Source of the DNA: Rhodococcus qingshengii
GTDB lineage: Bacteria; Actinomycetota; Actinomycetes; Mycobacteriales; Mycobacteriaceae
Assembly (NCBI RefSeq): GCF_021025955.1
Contig: NZ_JAJNCL010000007.1
Location: forward strand, 186,001-250,000
DNA length: 64,000 nucleotides
Reading direction: 5' to 3'
This document shows positions 43,872 to 53,346 of the stretch, one piece after another (position 1 is the stretch's first letter; every line of letters begins with the position of its first letter). The notes beneath the pieces were generated by a model, which searched no databases, was not told the origin of the DNA, and saw only the letters and a program-made list of their open reading frames with translations. Made by a program: the position numbers and the translations under genes.

Positions 43872-44613
43872 GAGAAGAAGGTGATGGCGACGCACCATCC
43901 GATCGCGAGGAGCGCGTTGTTCCCGATAGCTTCGCCGAGAAGAAGTCCTCGAAGAGTCTCGATGATCGGAGTGAACGGCTGATACTCGGCGAACCATCTC
44001 AACACGGTCGGCATCGAGTCGGTGGGGACAAATCCGCTTCCCAGGAAAGGTAAGAGGATCAACACCATCGGGAGATTGCTGGCCGTCTCGACGCTCTTGC
44101 TGACGAGGCCGAAGGCAACCGACAACCAGATCATGGCGATGGAGACCAGGATGAGGAGGGCAAACGTCGCGGCCCATTCCACGAAGCCTGCAGTCGGCCG
44201 GAAGCCGATGGCTATCGCCACGGCGATGACAACAACGAGGCTGACAATCGTCTGAAGGAGACTGCCGAGAACGTGACCGGTCAGGACGGACGTGCGTGTG
44301 ATCGCCATCGTGCGGAATCGTGCAATGATCCCCGCGGTCATATCGGTTGCGACGGAGATGGCAGTACCTTGTGCCGCTGATGCCACGGTCATCAGAATGA
44401 TCGCCGGTGCAACGTAATTGACGTATTCGGCTCGGCCACCACCGCCGGGGCCGAGGCCGTTCCCGAGCGTCCCACCGAGCACGTAGACGAACAGCAGCAG
44501 GAAGACGACTGGCATCCCGACAAGCATCACAGTCATCGACGGATATCGAAGGATGTGTCGAATGCTGCGACGCAGCATGGTTTTCGAGTCCTGATAGGCA
44601 AGCGTCATGGTGG

Positions 44614-44617
<4 letters not shown>
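43826..44617 (-). CDS. ABC-2 type permease (DrrB-like)
   Basis: 263 aa; ATG at 44617 overlaps the ATPase stop (ATGA). About six membrane helices (first at PSMTVMLVGMPVVFLLLFVYVLGG), with the DrrB-type loop GLGPGGGGRAEYVNYVAPAIILM and the conserved TDMTAGIIARFRTMAI motif. It would form the membrane part of an exporter for drugs, lipids or peptides with the DrrA-like ATPase. Last gene of the RHH regulator-DUF4097 operon. Confidence 0.88.
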
Positions 44618-45555
<938 letters not shown>

Positions 45556-45569
45556 CAGCGTTCCTTTCG

Positions 45570-46445
45570 CTAGATCTTCTTGTTGGATTCTTCTCGAGGC
45601 TCCGAACGTCGAATGACGATGTCGCCGTAGCTGGTGTGCGCCCGAACGTCTACCCGGCGTTCGGTCGAAGCCGGTCCGTGCGTGGCATTCATCTGGTTGT
45701 CGACGCGACCGAAGGATGTATGAGCGTCGAATCGCGCGGCGGTTCCGGATCGAACGCCGATATGGATTCGCCCGGCAGCCGTCTTTGCAGATACGACTCC
45801 ACTCTCGATCGTCTCGAAACGGATGTCGCCGTTGGCGGTTGCGGCGCTCGCGTCGGATTCGGCGTGCTCCACAGCGACACTGCCGTTGGCGGTCTTTGCC
45901 TTCAGCGCGCCGGTGATCGTGCCGATGTTGATGTCGCCGTTGGAATTCTTGACCTCCGCGTTGCCGTCGACGCGGCCGATGCGGATGCTTCCGGACCCGG
46001 TGCTCGTGTCGATGTCTCCGGCCACATGCTCGACGGTGATCGCGCCGGCCCCGGTGCTGACGTTGAGCGGTCCCGTGGTGTTCAGTGTGCAATCGCCGGC
46101 CGAGACCTTCACGCGTGATCGTCCGAGAGTGCCGTCGGCGCGGAGGCTGGCAACTGCGGCAGTGCCTTCGAGTTCCGAAGCGGAGGGAAGTTGAACGGAG
46201 ATGTCGACAGATCCTGTCTTCCCGAAAATGCCGAGGCCGCGCTGTTTCGGAGTCTTGATCTGCAGCCGGCCACCCGCGAATTCGACGCGCGTTTGTTCGG
46301 CGACTCGAACGTCGACCTCGCGAGACGAGTTGCTGGGCAGCACTTCCACGACAGTGTCGTTGCGGTCGCTCGCCGTGATCCGGATGTGCCCGACTGCCAC
46401 GTCGAAGCTCAAGGTGATGGGGTCAGGTGTGCTGAATGTGGGCAT
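45570..46445 (-). CDS. DUF4097-family beta-solenoid-like protein
   Basis: 291 aa; GGGAG 7 nt before the ATG at 46445. Repeated short beta-strand motifs (GDIDTSTGSGSIRIGRVDGNAEVKNSNGDINIGT) match DUF4097, an adhesin-like beta-repeat family. No signal peptide is present, so it is cytoplasmic or non-classically located. DUF4097 genes often accompany ABC exporters and stress regulators; their role is unsolved. Confidence 0.82.
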   Translation of the reverse strand: MPTFSTPDPITLSFDVAVGHIRITASDRNDTVVEVLPSNSSREVDVRVAEQTRVEFAGGRLQIKTPKQRGLGIFGKTGSVDISVQLPSASELEGTAAVASLRADGTLGRSRVKVSAGDCTLNTTGPLNVSTGAGAITVEHVAGDIDTSTGSGSIRIGRVDGNAEVKNSNGDINIGTITGALKAKTANGSVAVEHAESDASAATANGDIRFETIESGVVSAKTAAGRIHIGVRSGTAARFDAHTSFGRVDNQMNATHGPASTERRVDVRAHTSYGDIVIRRSEPREESNKKI

Positions 46446-46510
46446 GGTGATACTCCCGATGAGGTTGTCTCGGTTAATGAAAGAGGGTGGTGCGAAAAAG
46501 TAGGCCGGTG

Positions 46511-47026
46511 TCAGTGCACCCAGCCGGTGAAGCTATCGGAACCTTGGGACGTGCGCTGTCTCGGAATGCTTCTGTTCATGCCGCCTTCCAGAGCGGTTGC
46601 AGCCGAGCGAACCAGCCACGCGTTGACGGAGATCCCGGCTTCCCGGGCCGCTGCCTCGATCCGGTCTTTGAGGTCTTGCCCCAGACGCAGGTTGATTCGA
46701 GTCATCGAGGCGTCGTCGGACTCCGTGACAGGGCGCGGAGCCGGAACCGGTTCTTCTTCGACGGGAGCTGGAGCCGGTTCGCTGATGGCCGGTGCCACCA
46801 CGAATTCGGGTTCGCGTCCCCGCAGGCGCAGGTCCACCGAGCCGGGGGCGAGGTCCCGGGTGATCTCGGCAGCTGCCGCAGACAATGCGTCGAGCAGGGT
46901 GAGTCGCACTGCTGATTCCAACGGTGCGGTCAAACGATCGGCGAGTGCCTTTGCGTCTTCTCCGCCTGCTTCGGCCGCCACCGCGAGTTCGTGGCGAAGG
47001 TTGTCGACGTACGGTGTCAAATCCAT
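46511..47026 (-). CDS. Ribbon-helix-helix (HicB/Arc-like) regulator with acidic N-domain
   Basis: 171 aa. The C-terminal part (about 108-150: MTRINLRLGQDLKDRIEAAA then AGISVNAWLVRSAATAL) is an RHH DNA-binding domain. Residues 1-60 are helical and a proline/glutamate linker (APAPVEEEPVPAPRPV) joins them. No toxin partner (HicA) is nearby, so it acts as the operon regulator for DUF4097 and the DrrAB-type exporter rather than an antitoxin. No Shine-Dalgarno precedes the ATG at 47026; instead a repeat array covers it. Confidence 0.78.
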   Translation of the reverse strand: MDLTPYVDNLRHELAVAAEAGGEDAKALADRLTAPLESAVRLTLLDALSAAAAEITRDLAPGSVDLRLRGREPEFVVAPAISEPAPAPVEEEPVPAPRPVTESDDASMTRINLRLGQDLKDRIEAAAREAGISVNAWLVRSAATALEGGMNRSIPRQRTSQGSDSFTGWVH

Positions 47027-47074
47027 GGCATCACTATGGCATCACTTTGGTGCCATAGCAATAGCTCGATGGCA
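47025..47074. promoter_or_regulatory. Tandem-repeat operator over the RHH regulator start codon
   Basis: ATGGCATCACT occurs twice back to back (47025-47035, 47036-47046). An inverted TGCCAT (47051-47056) and a third ATGGCA (47069-47074) follow. The first repeat overlaps the ATG. RHH proteins bind such short tandem repeats cooperatively, so autoregulation is likely. Confidence 0.65.
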
Positions 47075-47151
47075 CATTCGTGTGGATTTGATGAGAATTA
47101 CCAGGTCATCGGGGTGGCCGGCGATTCGGTTCGCGGCAGGCTGGCACACTC

Positions 47152-47754
47152 GTGAGGGTGAGCCCTGCCGAATCGAACCGCCGACGCCGCATCTTGCTCT
47201 GGATTGCCGGGGTGCTCGGCCTCGTGATCGTGGTTGGGGTGGTTGTCGTCGCGGTCGCGCCATCGCGGTACCTGCCCTGGGACACGGCTGAGTTCCCGGC
47301 GGTGGATGCGAGTGTGCTTACGTCGGATCAAGGTCGGGTGCTCGAACTACTCCGATCCGAGCACGAACAGGACCGTCCGGGCACCTTCTATTCCGACGGT
47401 ATCGACGAAGAGTGGTGCGCCGATTTTGTCAGCTGGATCATGAGGGAAGCGGGTCGACCATTGTCGAACCCGAACTCCGGAAGCTGGCGCATTCCGGGGG
47501 TGTACACCTTGCAGGAGTACTACCAGGGGATCGGCGCGTACGCCGAGAGCAGCAGCGGGTACACCCCTAACGTGGGTGATGTGGTGATCTACGACAGTTC
47601 GAGATGGGTCGGTCAACACACCAACATCGTGGTGGCAGTGGACGGCGATACAGCGATCACGGTTGGCGGCAACGAGTTCGGCAAGGTGCGGGTGCATGAT
47701 CTGGACTGGCAATCCGACTCTGCCGTCGTGGGATTCGGAAAGCTTCACCCCTGA
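47152..47754 (+). CDS. Membrane-anchored CHAP-domain amidase/peptidase
   Basis: 200 aa, GTG start. One N-terminal membrane helix (ILLWIAGVLGLVIVVGVVVVAVA, about 14-36) is followed by an extracellular CHAP domain. The catalytic Cys is in DEEWCADFVSWIMREAG and the His in VGQHTNIVVAVDG, with GGNEFGKVRVHDLDW following. CHAP enzymes cut peptidoglycan stem peptides or glutathionylspermidine-like amides; being anchored, this one probably trims cell-wall peptides. Overlaps the convergent thioesterase by 10 bp. Confidence 0.8.
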   Translation: MRVSPAESNRRRRILLWIAGVLGLVIVVGVVVVAVAPSRYLPWDTAEFPAVDASVLTSDQGRVLELLRSEHEQDRPGTFYSDGIDEEWCADFVSWIMREAGRPLSNPNSGSWRIPGVYTLQEYYQGIGAYAESSSGYTPNVGDVVIYDSSRWVGQHTNIVVAVDGDTAITVGGNEFGKVRVHDLDWQSDSAVVGFGKLHP

Positions 47755-48515
47755 TCGCTGCTCTTCGGAGTCAAGGCGAACCAGCGCGCCGACGCACGTG
47801 CTTCGCCGCCGGCGTCGATGTGCAGGGTGTTCGCGCCCCCTCGCGCAGTCACCTGCTCACCTCTCTTGATGGGCTGCGTGTACTCGAGGATCGCCCGAAA
47901 GGGTCCGCGCCTCAGGTCATCGGTCAGCGCGTCTTCCACAGGCTGCCAGTAGATCGCGTTGTTTACGTGATCGAAGGGGTCGAAATCGCTCGAGCGCAAT
48001 GGGAATGGCGTATCCGCTGACGGCGTCGTGTCCGGGGTCGGGTCGATCCACCGACGCCAGTGAAGATGCTGGTCGATTGCGGTCGATGCAAGCGCGGCGG
48101 TGAACTTTTCACTGATGGTTGCGGGCATTCCCGTCTTCGGGTCGATGTTGATCCAGAACGCCTCGGTTTCGATCAACCCGCCGGCTTCGGACCTGATGCG
48201 AACCCGCATCGAACACCACCTGCTGGACAGTCCGGAACACCAGCGCTGCAGGTGAACTCGATCCGGCCAGACGACGGGTTCGCGTACGTCGATCACCGTC
48301 CTCCGCACCATCCACAGTGGATGGGTCTCCATGGCGCCGCGGTCGACAAGATTGTCGAAGCCCGCGTCTTGGAGGTATCGCGCGATCGCGTCGAGGCGCA
48401 GGCTTTTGTCGGTGTGAATGTCCCCTGTTCGCACGGGCCAGGAGGCATGAAAGATGCTGCCGGTTTTCGGAAGTTCTGGCATCGCTATGCGATCGTCGAC
48501 TTTTGTGCGGTTCAT
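47745..48515 (-). CDS. Acyl-ACP thioesterase-like hot-dog protein
   Basis: 256 aa. Two hot-dog repeats: FHASWPVRTGDIHTDKSLRLDAIARYLQDAGFDNL with the aromatic helix, and a second with FDPFDHVNNAIYWQPVED. The latter DHVNNAIYW motif (with Asn/His) is characteristic of FatA-type acyl-ACP thioesterases, which release fatty acids from ACP. The start could also be at an internal ATG (48482). Cytoplasmic. Confidence 0.85.
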   Translation of the reverse strand: MNRTKVDDRIAMPELPKTGSIFHASWPVRTGDIHTDKSLRLDAIARYLQDAGFDNLVDRGAMETHPLWMVRRTVIDVREPVVWPDRVHLQRWCSGLSSRWCSMRVRIRSEAGGLIETEAFWINIDPKTGMPATISEKFTAALASTAIDQHLHWRRWIDPTPDTTPSADTPFPLRSSDFDPFDHVNNAIYWQPVEDALTDDLRRGPFRAILEYTQPIKRGEQVTARGGANTLHIDAGGEARASARWFALTPKSSDQG

Positions 48516-48616
48516 CGGATGTGGGCTCCCGGTGTTCGCTTACCTGGTTGGGTGGCTTCACGCTTGCGTTACCCGATGGCCGGATCTTGAACCATCCGAG
48601 TTCACTAGTTTCTGAA

Positions 48617-48632
48617 TACAGATTTCGATGTA
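48617..48632. promoter_or_regulatory. Weak candidate operator upstream of the ArsR-type sensor
   Basis: TACA-GATTTCGA-TGTA, arms of only 4 bp, ends 11 bp before the sensor's start. Position suits an ArsR-family operator; sequence support is thin. Confidence 0.3.
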
Positions 48633-48643
48633 CTGTCGTACCC

Positions 48644-48988
48644 ATGGATGTCGACGGCATGAATGTGGTGACCAACGTGGCGGTGCTTGCGAGGTTTGGG
48701 CATGCTCTCTCCGACGAGACTCGAACACGGATACTGCTCGAGCTGAAGACCGCGCCCCGGTATCCGTCCGACCTCGCTGAAACATTGGCTGTGACCAGGC
48801 AAAAGCTGTCCAACCATCTGGCTTGTCTGCGTGGCTGCGGCTTGGTGGTGGCCGTCCCCGAAGGGCGCCGGACCAGATACGAACTCGCCGACGCACACAT
48901 CGGTCAGGCTCTCGACGACCTGCTCGGGGTCGTTCTCGCGGTTGATCCGTCGTACTGCCCGGACAGCGAATCAGAGGGGTGCTGCTGA
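48644..48988 (+). CDS. ArsR-family metal sensor, CmtR-like
   Basis: 114 aa from ATG at 48644 (a second ATG 15 nt on is possible). Winged helix: LSDETRTRILLELKTAPRYPSDLAETLAVTRQKLSNHLACLRGCGLVV. The pair of cysteines in LACLRGCG (CxxxC, about residues 60 and 64) and C-terminal cysteines (DPSYCPDSESEGCC) match the CmtR arrangement for Cd(II)/Pb(II). The stop overlaps the CDF transporter start (TGATG), so both are one metal-response unit. Confidence 0.88.
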   Translation: MDVDGMNVVTNVAVLARFGHALSDETRTRILLELKTAPRYPSDLAETLAVTRQKLSNHLACLRGCGLVVAVPEGRRTRYELADAHIGQALDDLLGVVLAVDPSYCPDSESEGCC

Positions 48989-49659
48989 TGGTTGCGCCGC
49001 TCGATCACGTCGGTCAGTCGACTGCCCGACGAGCGCTCTTGTCGAGAAGAATTCGCATCTTCGTGGCGATCACGATCAGCTACAACGTCGTCGAGGCGAT
49101 TATCGCGCTGACGGAGGGGACGCGAGTGTCGTCCGCGGCCCTGTTCGGGTTCGGTCTTGATTCGGTGATCGAAGTGTCCTCGGCGGCAGCGGTCGCCTGG
49201 CAGTTTTCGGCTCCGGATCCGGCGAGTCGTGAGAAGACGGCACTGCGAGTGATTGCCTTCTCGTTCTTCGGGCTTGCCGCGTACGTGTCTTTCGACGCGA
49301 TTCGGTCACTGTTCGGTCTGGGTGAAGCGCGGCACACTACTGTCGGAATAGTCTTGGCTGCAGTGAGTTTGGCGATCATGCCGGCCCTGTCCTATGCGCA
49401 GCGCCGAGCGGGTAGGGAGTTGGGTTCGCTCTCGGCGGTCGCGGACTCGAAGCAGACGCTGCTCTGCACTTACCTCTCTGCGGTGTTGCTTGTCGGTTTG
49501 CTGCTCAACTCGCTGCTCGGCTGGTCGTGGGCGGATCCGATTGCGGCACTGGTCATCGCCGTCATCGCGGTGAAAGAAGGCATCAACGCGTGGAAGGGTG
49601 ATCCGTGCTGCCCGGTCGTGGCTGTGCACGAGAACGGTGACGAGTGCGACTGCTGCTGA
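48988..49659 (+). CDS. CDF-like cation transporter with cysteine-rich C-terminus
   Basis: 223 aa from ATG at 48988, overlapping the sensor stop. Five to six membrane helices, with FGLDSVIEVSSAAAVAW in helix 2 and SAVADSKQTLLCTYLSAVLLVG in the helix 5 region. Both helices resemble the CDF metal site but with changed residues. The tail (GDPCCPVVAVHENGDECDCC) carries five cysteines and could capture soft metals. Probably exports the ion sensed by the CmtR-like protein. Confidence 0.85.
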   Translation: MVAPLDHVGQSTARRALLSRRIRIFVAITISYNVVEAIIALTEGTRVSSAALFGFGLDSVIEVSSAAAVAWQFSAPDPASREKTALRVIAFSFFGLAAYVSFDAIRSLFGLGEARHTTVGIVLAAVSLAIMPALSYAQRRAGRELGSLSAVADSKQTLLCTYLSAVLLVGLLLNSLLGWSWADPIAALVIAVIAVKEGINAWKGDPCCPVVAVHENGDECDCC

Positions 49660-49713
49660 GTGAGCACAGGTTTTGTCGAGTGAGCACTCGCTGCGGCGCG
49701 TCAGAGAGGGTGC

Positions 49714-50187
49714 TCAGTCGGTGAAAGGGGCGCCGGCTTCTGCACGGCTCTTGATGTGCGCGGCCCGTTGCTCGAGAAGACGCCGCAGATAGCGGGCGAC
49801 AGCCAACCTCAGTGTTAGGTGTCCGAGCATGCCGAACGGGGCCGTAACCGTGAAGCGGTCATGCATTCGCGTCCAGCCGCCCGGCTGACTGTCGAAGATA
49901 TGCTCGTGCTGCATTGCGGCAAACGGGCCGCGGACCTGCTCGTCTGTGAATGAGTAGGGACGGTTGTACTGCGTGATCCGGCTTGTCATCGAGAATCTCC
50001 GCCCGAAGTGCCGAGCAGTGAAAGACACCTCGTCGCCCTCTCCGAGCGTTGATCTACCCGTACTGGTGACGGCCACCTCGTCTGTTGCTCGGAGCGAGGC
50101 GGAGTGTTCGTCCATGTCGAGTTCGAGATCGAAGATCACCGCAGGTGGAGCATAGATATCGGTGATCACGACTACGGTGTGCTGCAC
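49714..50187 (-). CDS. SRPBCC-fold ligand-binding protein
   Basis: 157 aa if started at GTG 50187; longer in-frame starts up to 50313 exist and no ribosome binding site decides. The pattern HTVVVITDIYAPPAVIFDLELDMDEHSASL, later FSMTSRITQYNRPYSFTDEQVRGPFAAMQHEHIFD and a long C-terminal helix fit the START/SRPBCC (Bet v 1-like) fold used for hydrophobic ligands. Function unknown. Confidence 0.65.
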   Translation of the reverse strand: MQHTVVVITDIYAPPAVIFDLELDMDEHSASLRATDEVAVTSTGRSTLGEGDEVSFTARHFGRRFSMTSRITQYNRPYSFTDEQVRGPFAAMQHEHIFDSQPGGWTRMHDRFTVTAPFGMLGHLTLRLAVARYLRRLLEQRAAHIKSRAEAGAPFTD

Positions 50188-50332
50188 GGTGCCAGTCTGC
50201 CAATGTTGGTTTGCGACGCCGGCAAGCGGGTACGGGTCGATGACCTGCGGTTCATCCGCGACGGGTGATGTTTTCGCTTTCCAGCCCCTCGAGACTGAGT
50301 AAGGGAAGTGCATTCTGTCGAAAGGAACGCTA

Positions 50333-50749
50333 ATGACTGCTCCACCGCGGGAACCCGCGAATCACCCTGTCCGGCAGGGTTTCGCGGTCGGTACGACGTT
50401 TGCAGCAGCAATTCTGCTGCTCACCGCAGGCATTGTCGCTCTGCTTCAGGGCATCGCGGCCGTCGCTGACAACAATCTGTTTGTCGTGGGTATCAACTAC
50501 ACGTACAAGTTCGACATCTCGACGTGGGGTTGGATCCACATCATCTTGGGCATCATCGGAATTTTGGTGGCCCTCGGCCTCTTCACCGGTGCAGTGTGGG
50601 CCAGGGCGGCGGCAATCGTCATTGCGTCGCTCTCGATCATCGCCAACTTCTTGTGGATGCCGTACTACCCAGTGTGGTCGATCCTTGTCATCGCGCTCGA
50701 TGTCGTAGTGATTTGGGCCGTCGCGACCTGGGACAGGGACAGAGTCTAG
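50333..50749 (+). CDS. Small four-helix membrane protein (DUF7144-like)
   Basis: 138 aa; AAAGGAA lies 6 nt before the ATG. Four membrane segments (AVGTTFAAAILLLTAGIVALL, WIHIILGIIGILVALGLF, AAIVIASLSIIANFLWM, ILVIALDVVVIWAVAT). This matches a widespread actinobacterial small membrane protein family whose role is unknown. Followed by a perfect 13-bp terminator hairpin. Confidence 0.8.
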   Translation: MTAPPREPANHPVRQGFAVGTTFAAAILLLTAGIVALLQGIAAVADNNLFVVGINYTYKFDISTWGWIHIILGIIGILVALGLFTGAVWARAAAIVIASLSIIANFLWMPYYPVWSILVIALDVVVIWAVATWDRDRV

Positions 50750-50773
50750 GCACCGAATAACTGCGAGAGCTGT

Positions 50774-50805
50774 TGGTCCCGACCGAATCGACTCGGTCGG
50801 GACCA
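50774..50805. terminator. Perfect 13-bp hairpin terminator
   Basis: TGGTCCCGACCGA (50774-50786) and TCGGTCGGGACCA (50793-50805) around ATCGAC, between the small membrane protein (+) and the convergent 70-aa gene (-). Confidence 0.85.
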
Positions 50806-50838
50806 TCGCTCGTGCGCGGGGCAGTCCGACGTCTCGGA

Positions 50839-51051
50839 TCAGTCCGGGAGCCTTCGCAGTTCGGCGACGGTCAATCCCAGGGAATCGAGGCGGGCCATGA
50901 CGCTTCGCATGGCCGTGTGGTCCGCGACGGGTCCGTACAAACTGGTGAATCCGCCGGCCGCACTCGCAACACTGAGTTCGGGAAACGCGGCCTTGACGCG
51001 GTCCGACACTTCGCCGTCGATGAGGAATTGATACCGAGTGGGAGCATTCAT
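50839..51051 (-). CDS. Small soluble protein, 70 aa, unknown
   Basis: ATG at 51051 with GGAG 9 nt upstream (an ATG 15 nt earlier has no such site). NAPTRYQFLIDGEVSDRVKA and GGFTSLYGPVADHTAMRSVM form a compact alpha/beta pattern seen in many actinobacteria as an uncharacterised short protein. The 258-bp gap after it (51052-51309) shows nothing else recognisable. Confidence 0.6.
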   Translation of the reverse strand: MNAPTRYQFLIDGEVSDRVKAAFPELSVASAAGGFTSLYGPVADHTAMRSVMARLDSLGLTVAELRRLPD

Positions 51052-51309
51052 CAGGGTCCGCTCCATTTCGTAGGGCCATGAGGTTCGGACCCGCCCCGCG
51101 CCGAGTCTCGAAATCAGGTGTCGTCAAGTGCAATCGGCGTCGCTGCTCGATCCAGGACTCCGCATCCGTGGGATCCAGTCTTACTCGCGCACGCTCCTCG
51201 GGCTTCATCCCCTACGGGTGAATGTCGCCACGGTTCTGTTCATCCTTTTCGTGTGAGGCTGCGCAGGGCCCCCGCCCCTAGTGTCGACCGGGAGAGAGAA
51301 GAGGTCGGC

Positions 51310-51969
51310 ATGGGATCTGTCATCGGGGATCTGTTACCCCTCGCGGTCGGCGTCGCGGTATCGCCGATTCCGATCATCGCCGCAATCTTGATGTTGTTGT
51401 CCAAGCGAGCCGGCAGCACGAGCGTCGGGTTCGCTCTGGGCTGGATACTCGGAATCGTTGTCGCCACTGTGATCTTCGTGCTCTTGTCCAGCAAGCTCGG
51501 CGACTCCGAGGGTGATCCGTCAGCGACGGTTTCGTGGATCAAGCTGGCGTTGGGTGTGTTGCTTCTTGCGTTCGGAGCGAAGCAATGGCGCGGACGCGGA
51601 GGCGAGCACGAAACCCCGAAGTGGATGCAAGCCATCGACGACATGACCGCTCCCAAAGGCCTCGGCTTGGGCTTCGCTCTGGCTGCGATCAATCCGAAGA
51701 ATCTGATGATGTGTATCGCGGCCGGAATCTCGATCGGATCCGCCTCGCTTGGATCCGGAGAAGTTGTTGTCGCCATTCTGGTTTTCACGATCATCGCGGC
51801 CTCGACAGTGTGCGTCCCCGTGATCGGTTACCTCGTTGCCGCGGAGCGACTGCGCGGTCCGCTGGCCAAGCTGAAGGTGTGGTTGCAGGACAACAACGCC
51901 ACAGTGATGAGTGTGTTGATCCTGGTTATCGGTGTTGTTCTCATCGGTAAGGGCATCGGCGGTCTCTGA
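51310..51969 (+). CDS. GAP/SfLAP-family membrane protein
   Basis: 219 aa from ATG at 51310 (AGAGG upstream). Six membrane helices: MGSVIGDLLPLAVGVAVSPIPIIAAILMLL, then GFALGWILGIVVATVIFVLL, a cytoplasmic loop (KQWRGRGGEHETPKWMQAID), FALAAINPKNLMMCIAAGISIG and two more. The PIP and NPKN motifs are typical of this LysE-related exporter family, found in mycobacterial glycopeptidolipid export loci. Substrate unknown. The neighbouring decayed copy suggests a former tandem pair. Confidence 0.82.
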   Translation: MGSVIGDLLPLAVGVAVSPIPIIAAILMLLSKRAGSTSVGFALGWILGIVVATVIFVLLSSKLGDSEGDPSATVSWIKLALGVLLLAFGAKQWRGRGGEHETPKWMQAIDDMTAPKGLGLGFALAAINPKNLMMCIAAGISIGSASLGSGEVVVAILVFTIIAASTVCVPVIGYLVAAERLRGPLAKLKVWLQDNNATVMSVLILVIGVVLIGKGIGGL

Positions 51970-51984
51970 CAACTGGAGGTAGTT

Positions 51985-52519
51985 ATGGGATCGTTGCTAC
52001 TGCAACAGATCCCGCTGGCGCTCGGGATCATCATGAGCCCACTGGCGGTGGTTGCCGTTGTTGCGTGCTCTTTTCCGAACGAGCGCGGATCAACAGCATC
52101 GCGTACCTGGTCGGGTGGTATCTCGGAATAGTCGCGCTGGCCGGCGCATACACCATTTTGAGGGCACTCCAGGTTTACCAGCGCACACCCTCCGCTGTGG
52201 GTGCCCATCCTCCATCTCGTTCTCGGCGCGACTCTGCTGGCGGGATTCATGCGCCTCGGCTTCATCGCCTCCTTCATCTTCGAGCCGGTTCTGAAGGGCT
52301 TTATCGTGGGTCTGGCGCTCACGATCATCATTGGTGAAGGAACTGGGTGAGGTCGACGGACCGACGGTGATCATCGGATTGCTCAGCCTGGCAATGGTCC
52401 TGGGCGTCAAGCGATGGCTTCCGCTCGTACCGGGTTCGCTCCTCGTCGTGCTGCTGGGCATCGACGTCTATCCGACCGTGTTGCAGGCGCTTGCAGGTGG
52501 AGGCGGCACCTCAGCGTGA
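51985..52519 (+). pseudogene. Decayed chimera of a GAP-family gene and a SulP-type permease
   Basis: ATG at 51985 has a good GGAGG, and the first about 30 codons (GSLLLQQIPLALGIIMSPLA) read like the start of a second GAP-family gene. After about residue 30 the frame shifts (the alternative frame gives SIAYLVGWYLGIVALAG) and a stop follows. From about 52210, another frame encodes SulP/SLC26-like sequence (FMRLGFIASFIFEPVLKGFI), then stops. A third frame continues with KELGEVDGPTVIIGLLSLAM and VKRWLPLVPGSLLVVLLGI. The order fits SulP with an internal deletion. Two gene families joined by deletion and frameshifts; non-functional. Confidence 0.8.
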
Positions 52520-53332
52520 GGTTCGCAGCCAGATTCCCAGTGGGCCGGAATCTTTGGCCACCGATCCGACGATCGACGACGCGACAACCACGATGGCCGA
52601 GAAGACGAACAGCCAGCCGATGACGGTGAACATCACGCCCAGGAGGCCGAACTCGTCCTGAGAGGTCTTGGTCATACGGGGCAGGAAAAGGGTGCCTGCC
52701 ACGTGCAGTCCGCTCAGACCCGTCGCGGTGAGCAACCCGGACCCGACACACATACGAGTGGTCATGCGATTGGCCGTCAACAGCATCGGCACGGCAGTCC
52801 AGACGAGCGCCCACACCACGTAGACAGCAACAAATTCCAGGAGTCTGCCCACCCCCGGCACACCATTCAGTTCTCGGCACAGGGCCGCCCCGACCACCGA
52901 TGTAGCTACGACGAACACGACCGCTATCCAACGCCACGCCTGACGAAGCGTCGCAGTCGGCACGCTCCAGATGCGCCCGTACATCCGGCCGAGAGCGCGA
53001 GCGTAGGACGTGGAACTGATCAGCAGCATGAGCAAACCGACGATTCCGAACGCGGCCGCAGTGGAGGTGTTGGTGATTTGGGCGTCGGGTAGTTGGACTC
53101 CTAGGTCGTCCTTGGCGGCGGCGGCCAACGGCTTCAGTTTCTCCAGGGTGGACGCCGCGATCATGACCGGGAGCAAGGACGTGAAGGCTTGGGCTGCCAG
53201 AGTCATGGCGCTGTCGACGAGGCCGACTTCGAAAACGTCGACGGTTGCATCGGTCGCCAGGCGCCGGCTCGGTGTGCGTCTGGCCCACACCATCAAGCGA
53301 TCGCGCGAATCGGAGTACAGCTTCGGGAGCAT
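52511..53332 (-). CDS. YihY/BrkB-like integral membrane protein
   Basis: 273 aa from ATG at 53332; a much longer upstream extension is non-coding, as it overlaps the regulator gene. Six hydrophobic segments with the YihY/UPF0761-style first motif FEVGLVDSAMTLAAQAFTSLLPVMI and the final LFVFSAIVVVASSIVG. Physiological role of the family is uncertain; some members are linked to envelope integrity. 14 nt after the large LuxR regulator, so likely co-transcribed. Confidence 0.75.
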   Translation of the reverse strand: MLPKLYSDSRDRLMVWARRTPSRRLATDATVDVFEVGLVDSAMTLAAQAFTSLLPVMIAASTLEKLKPLAAAAKDDLGVQLPDAQITNTSTAAAFGIVGLLMLLISSTSYARALGRMYGRIWSVPTATLRQAWRWIAVVFVVATSVVGAALCRELNGVPGVGRLLEFVAVYVVWALVWTAVPMLLTANRMTTRMCVGSGLLTATGLSGLHVAGTLFLPRMTKTSQDEFGLLGVMFTVIGWLFVFSAIVVVASSIVGSVAKDSGPLGIWLRTSR

Positions 53333-53346
53333 GGAAGCAGTCTTGC

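Noticed and set aside
45556-46092. Upstream extension of the DrrA-like ATPase
   Set aside because: It overlaps the DUF4097 gene in another frame, is Arg/His rich and lacks a start signal; the ATG at 45555 has AAGGA.
46511-47026. Antitoxin of a HicAB-type toxin-antitoxin system
   Set aside because: Only an RHH domain is present and no HicA-like small partner exists nearby; it leads an exporter operon.
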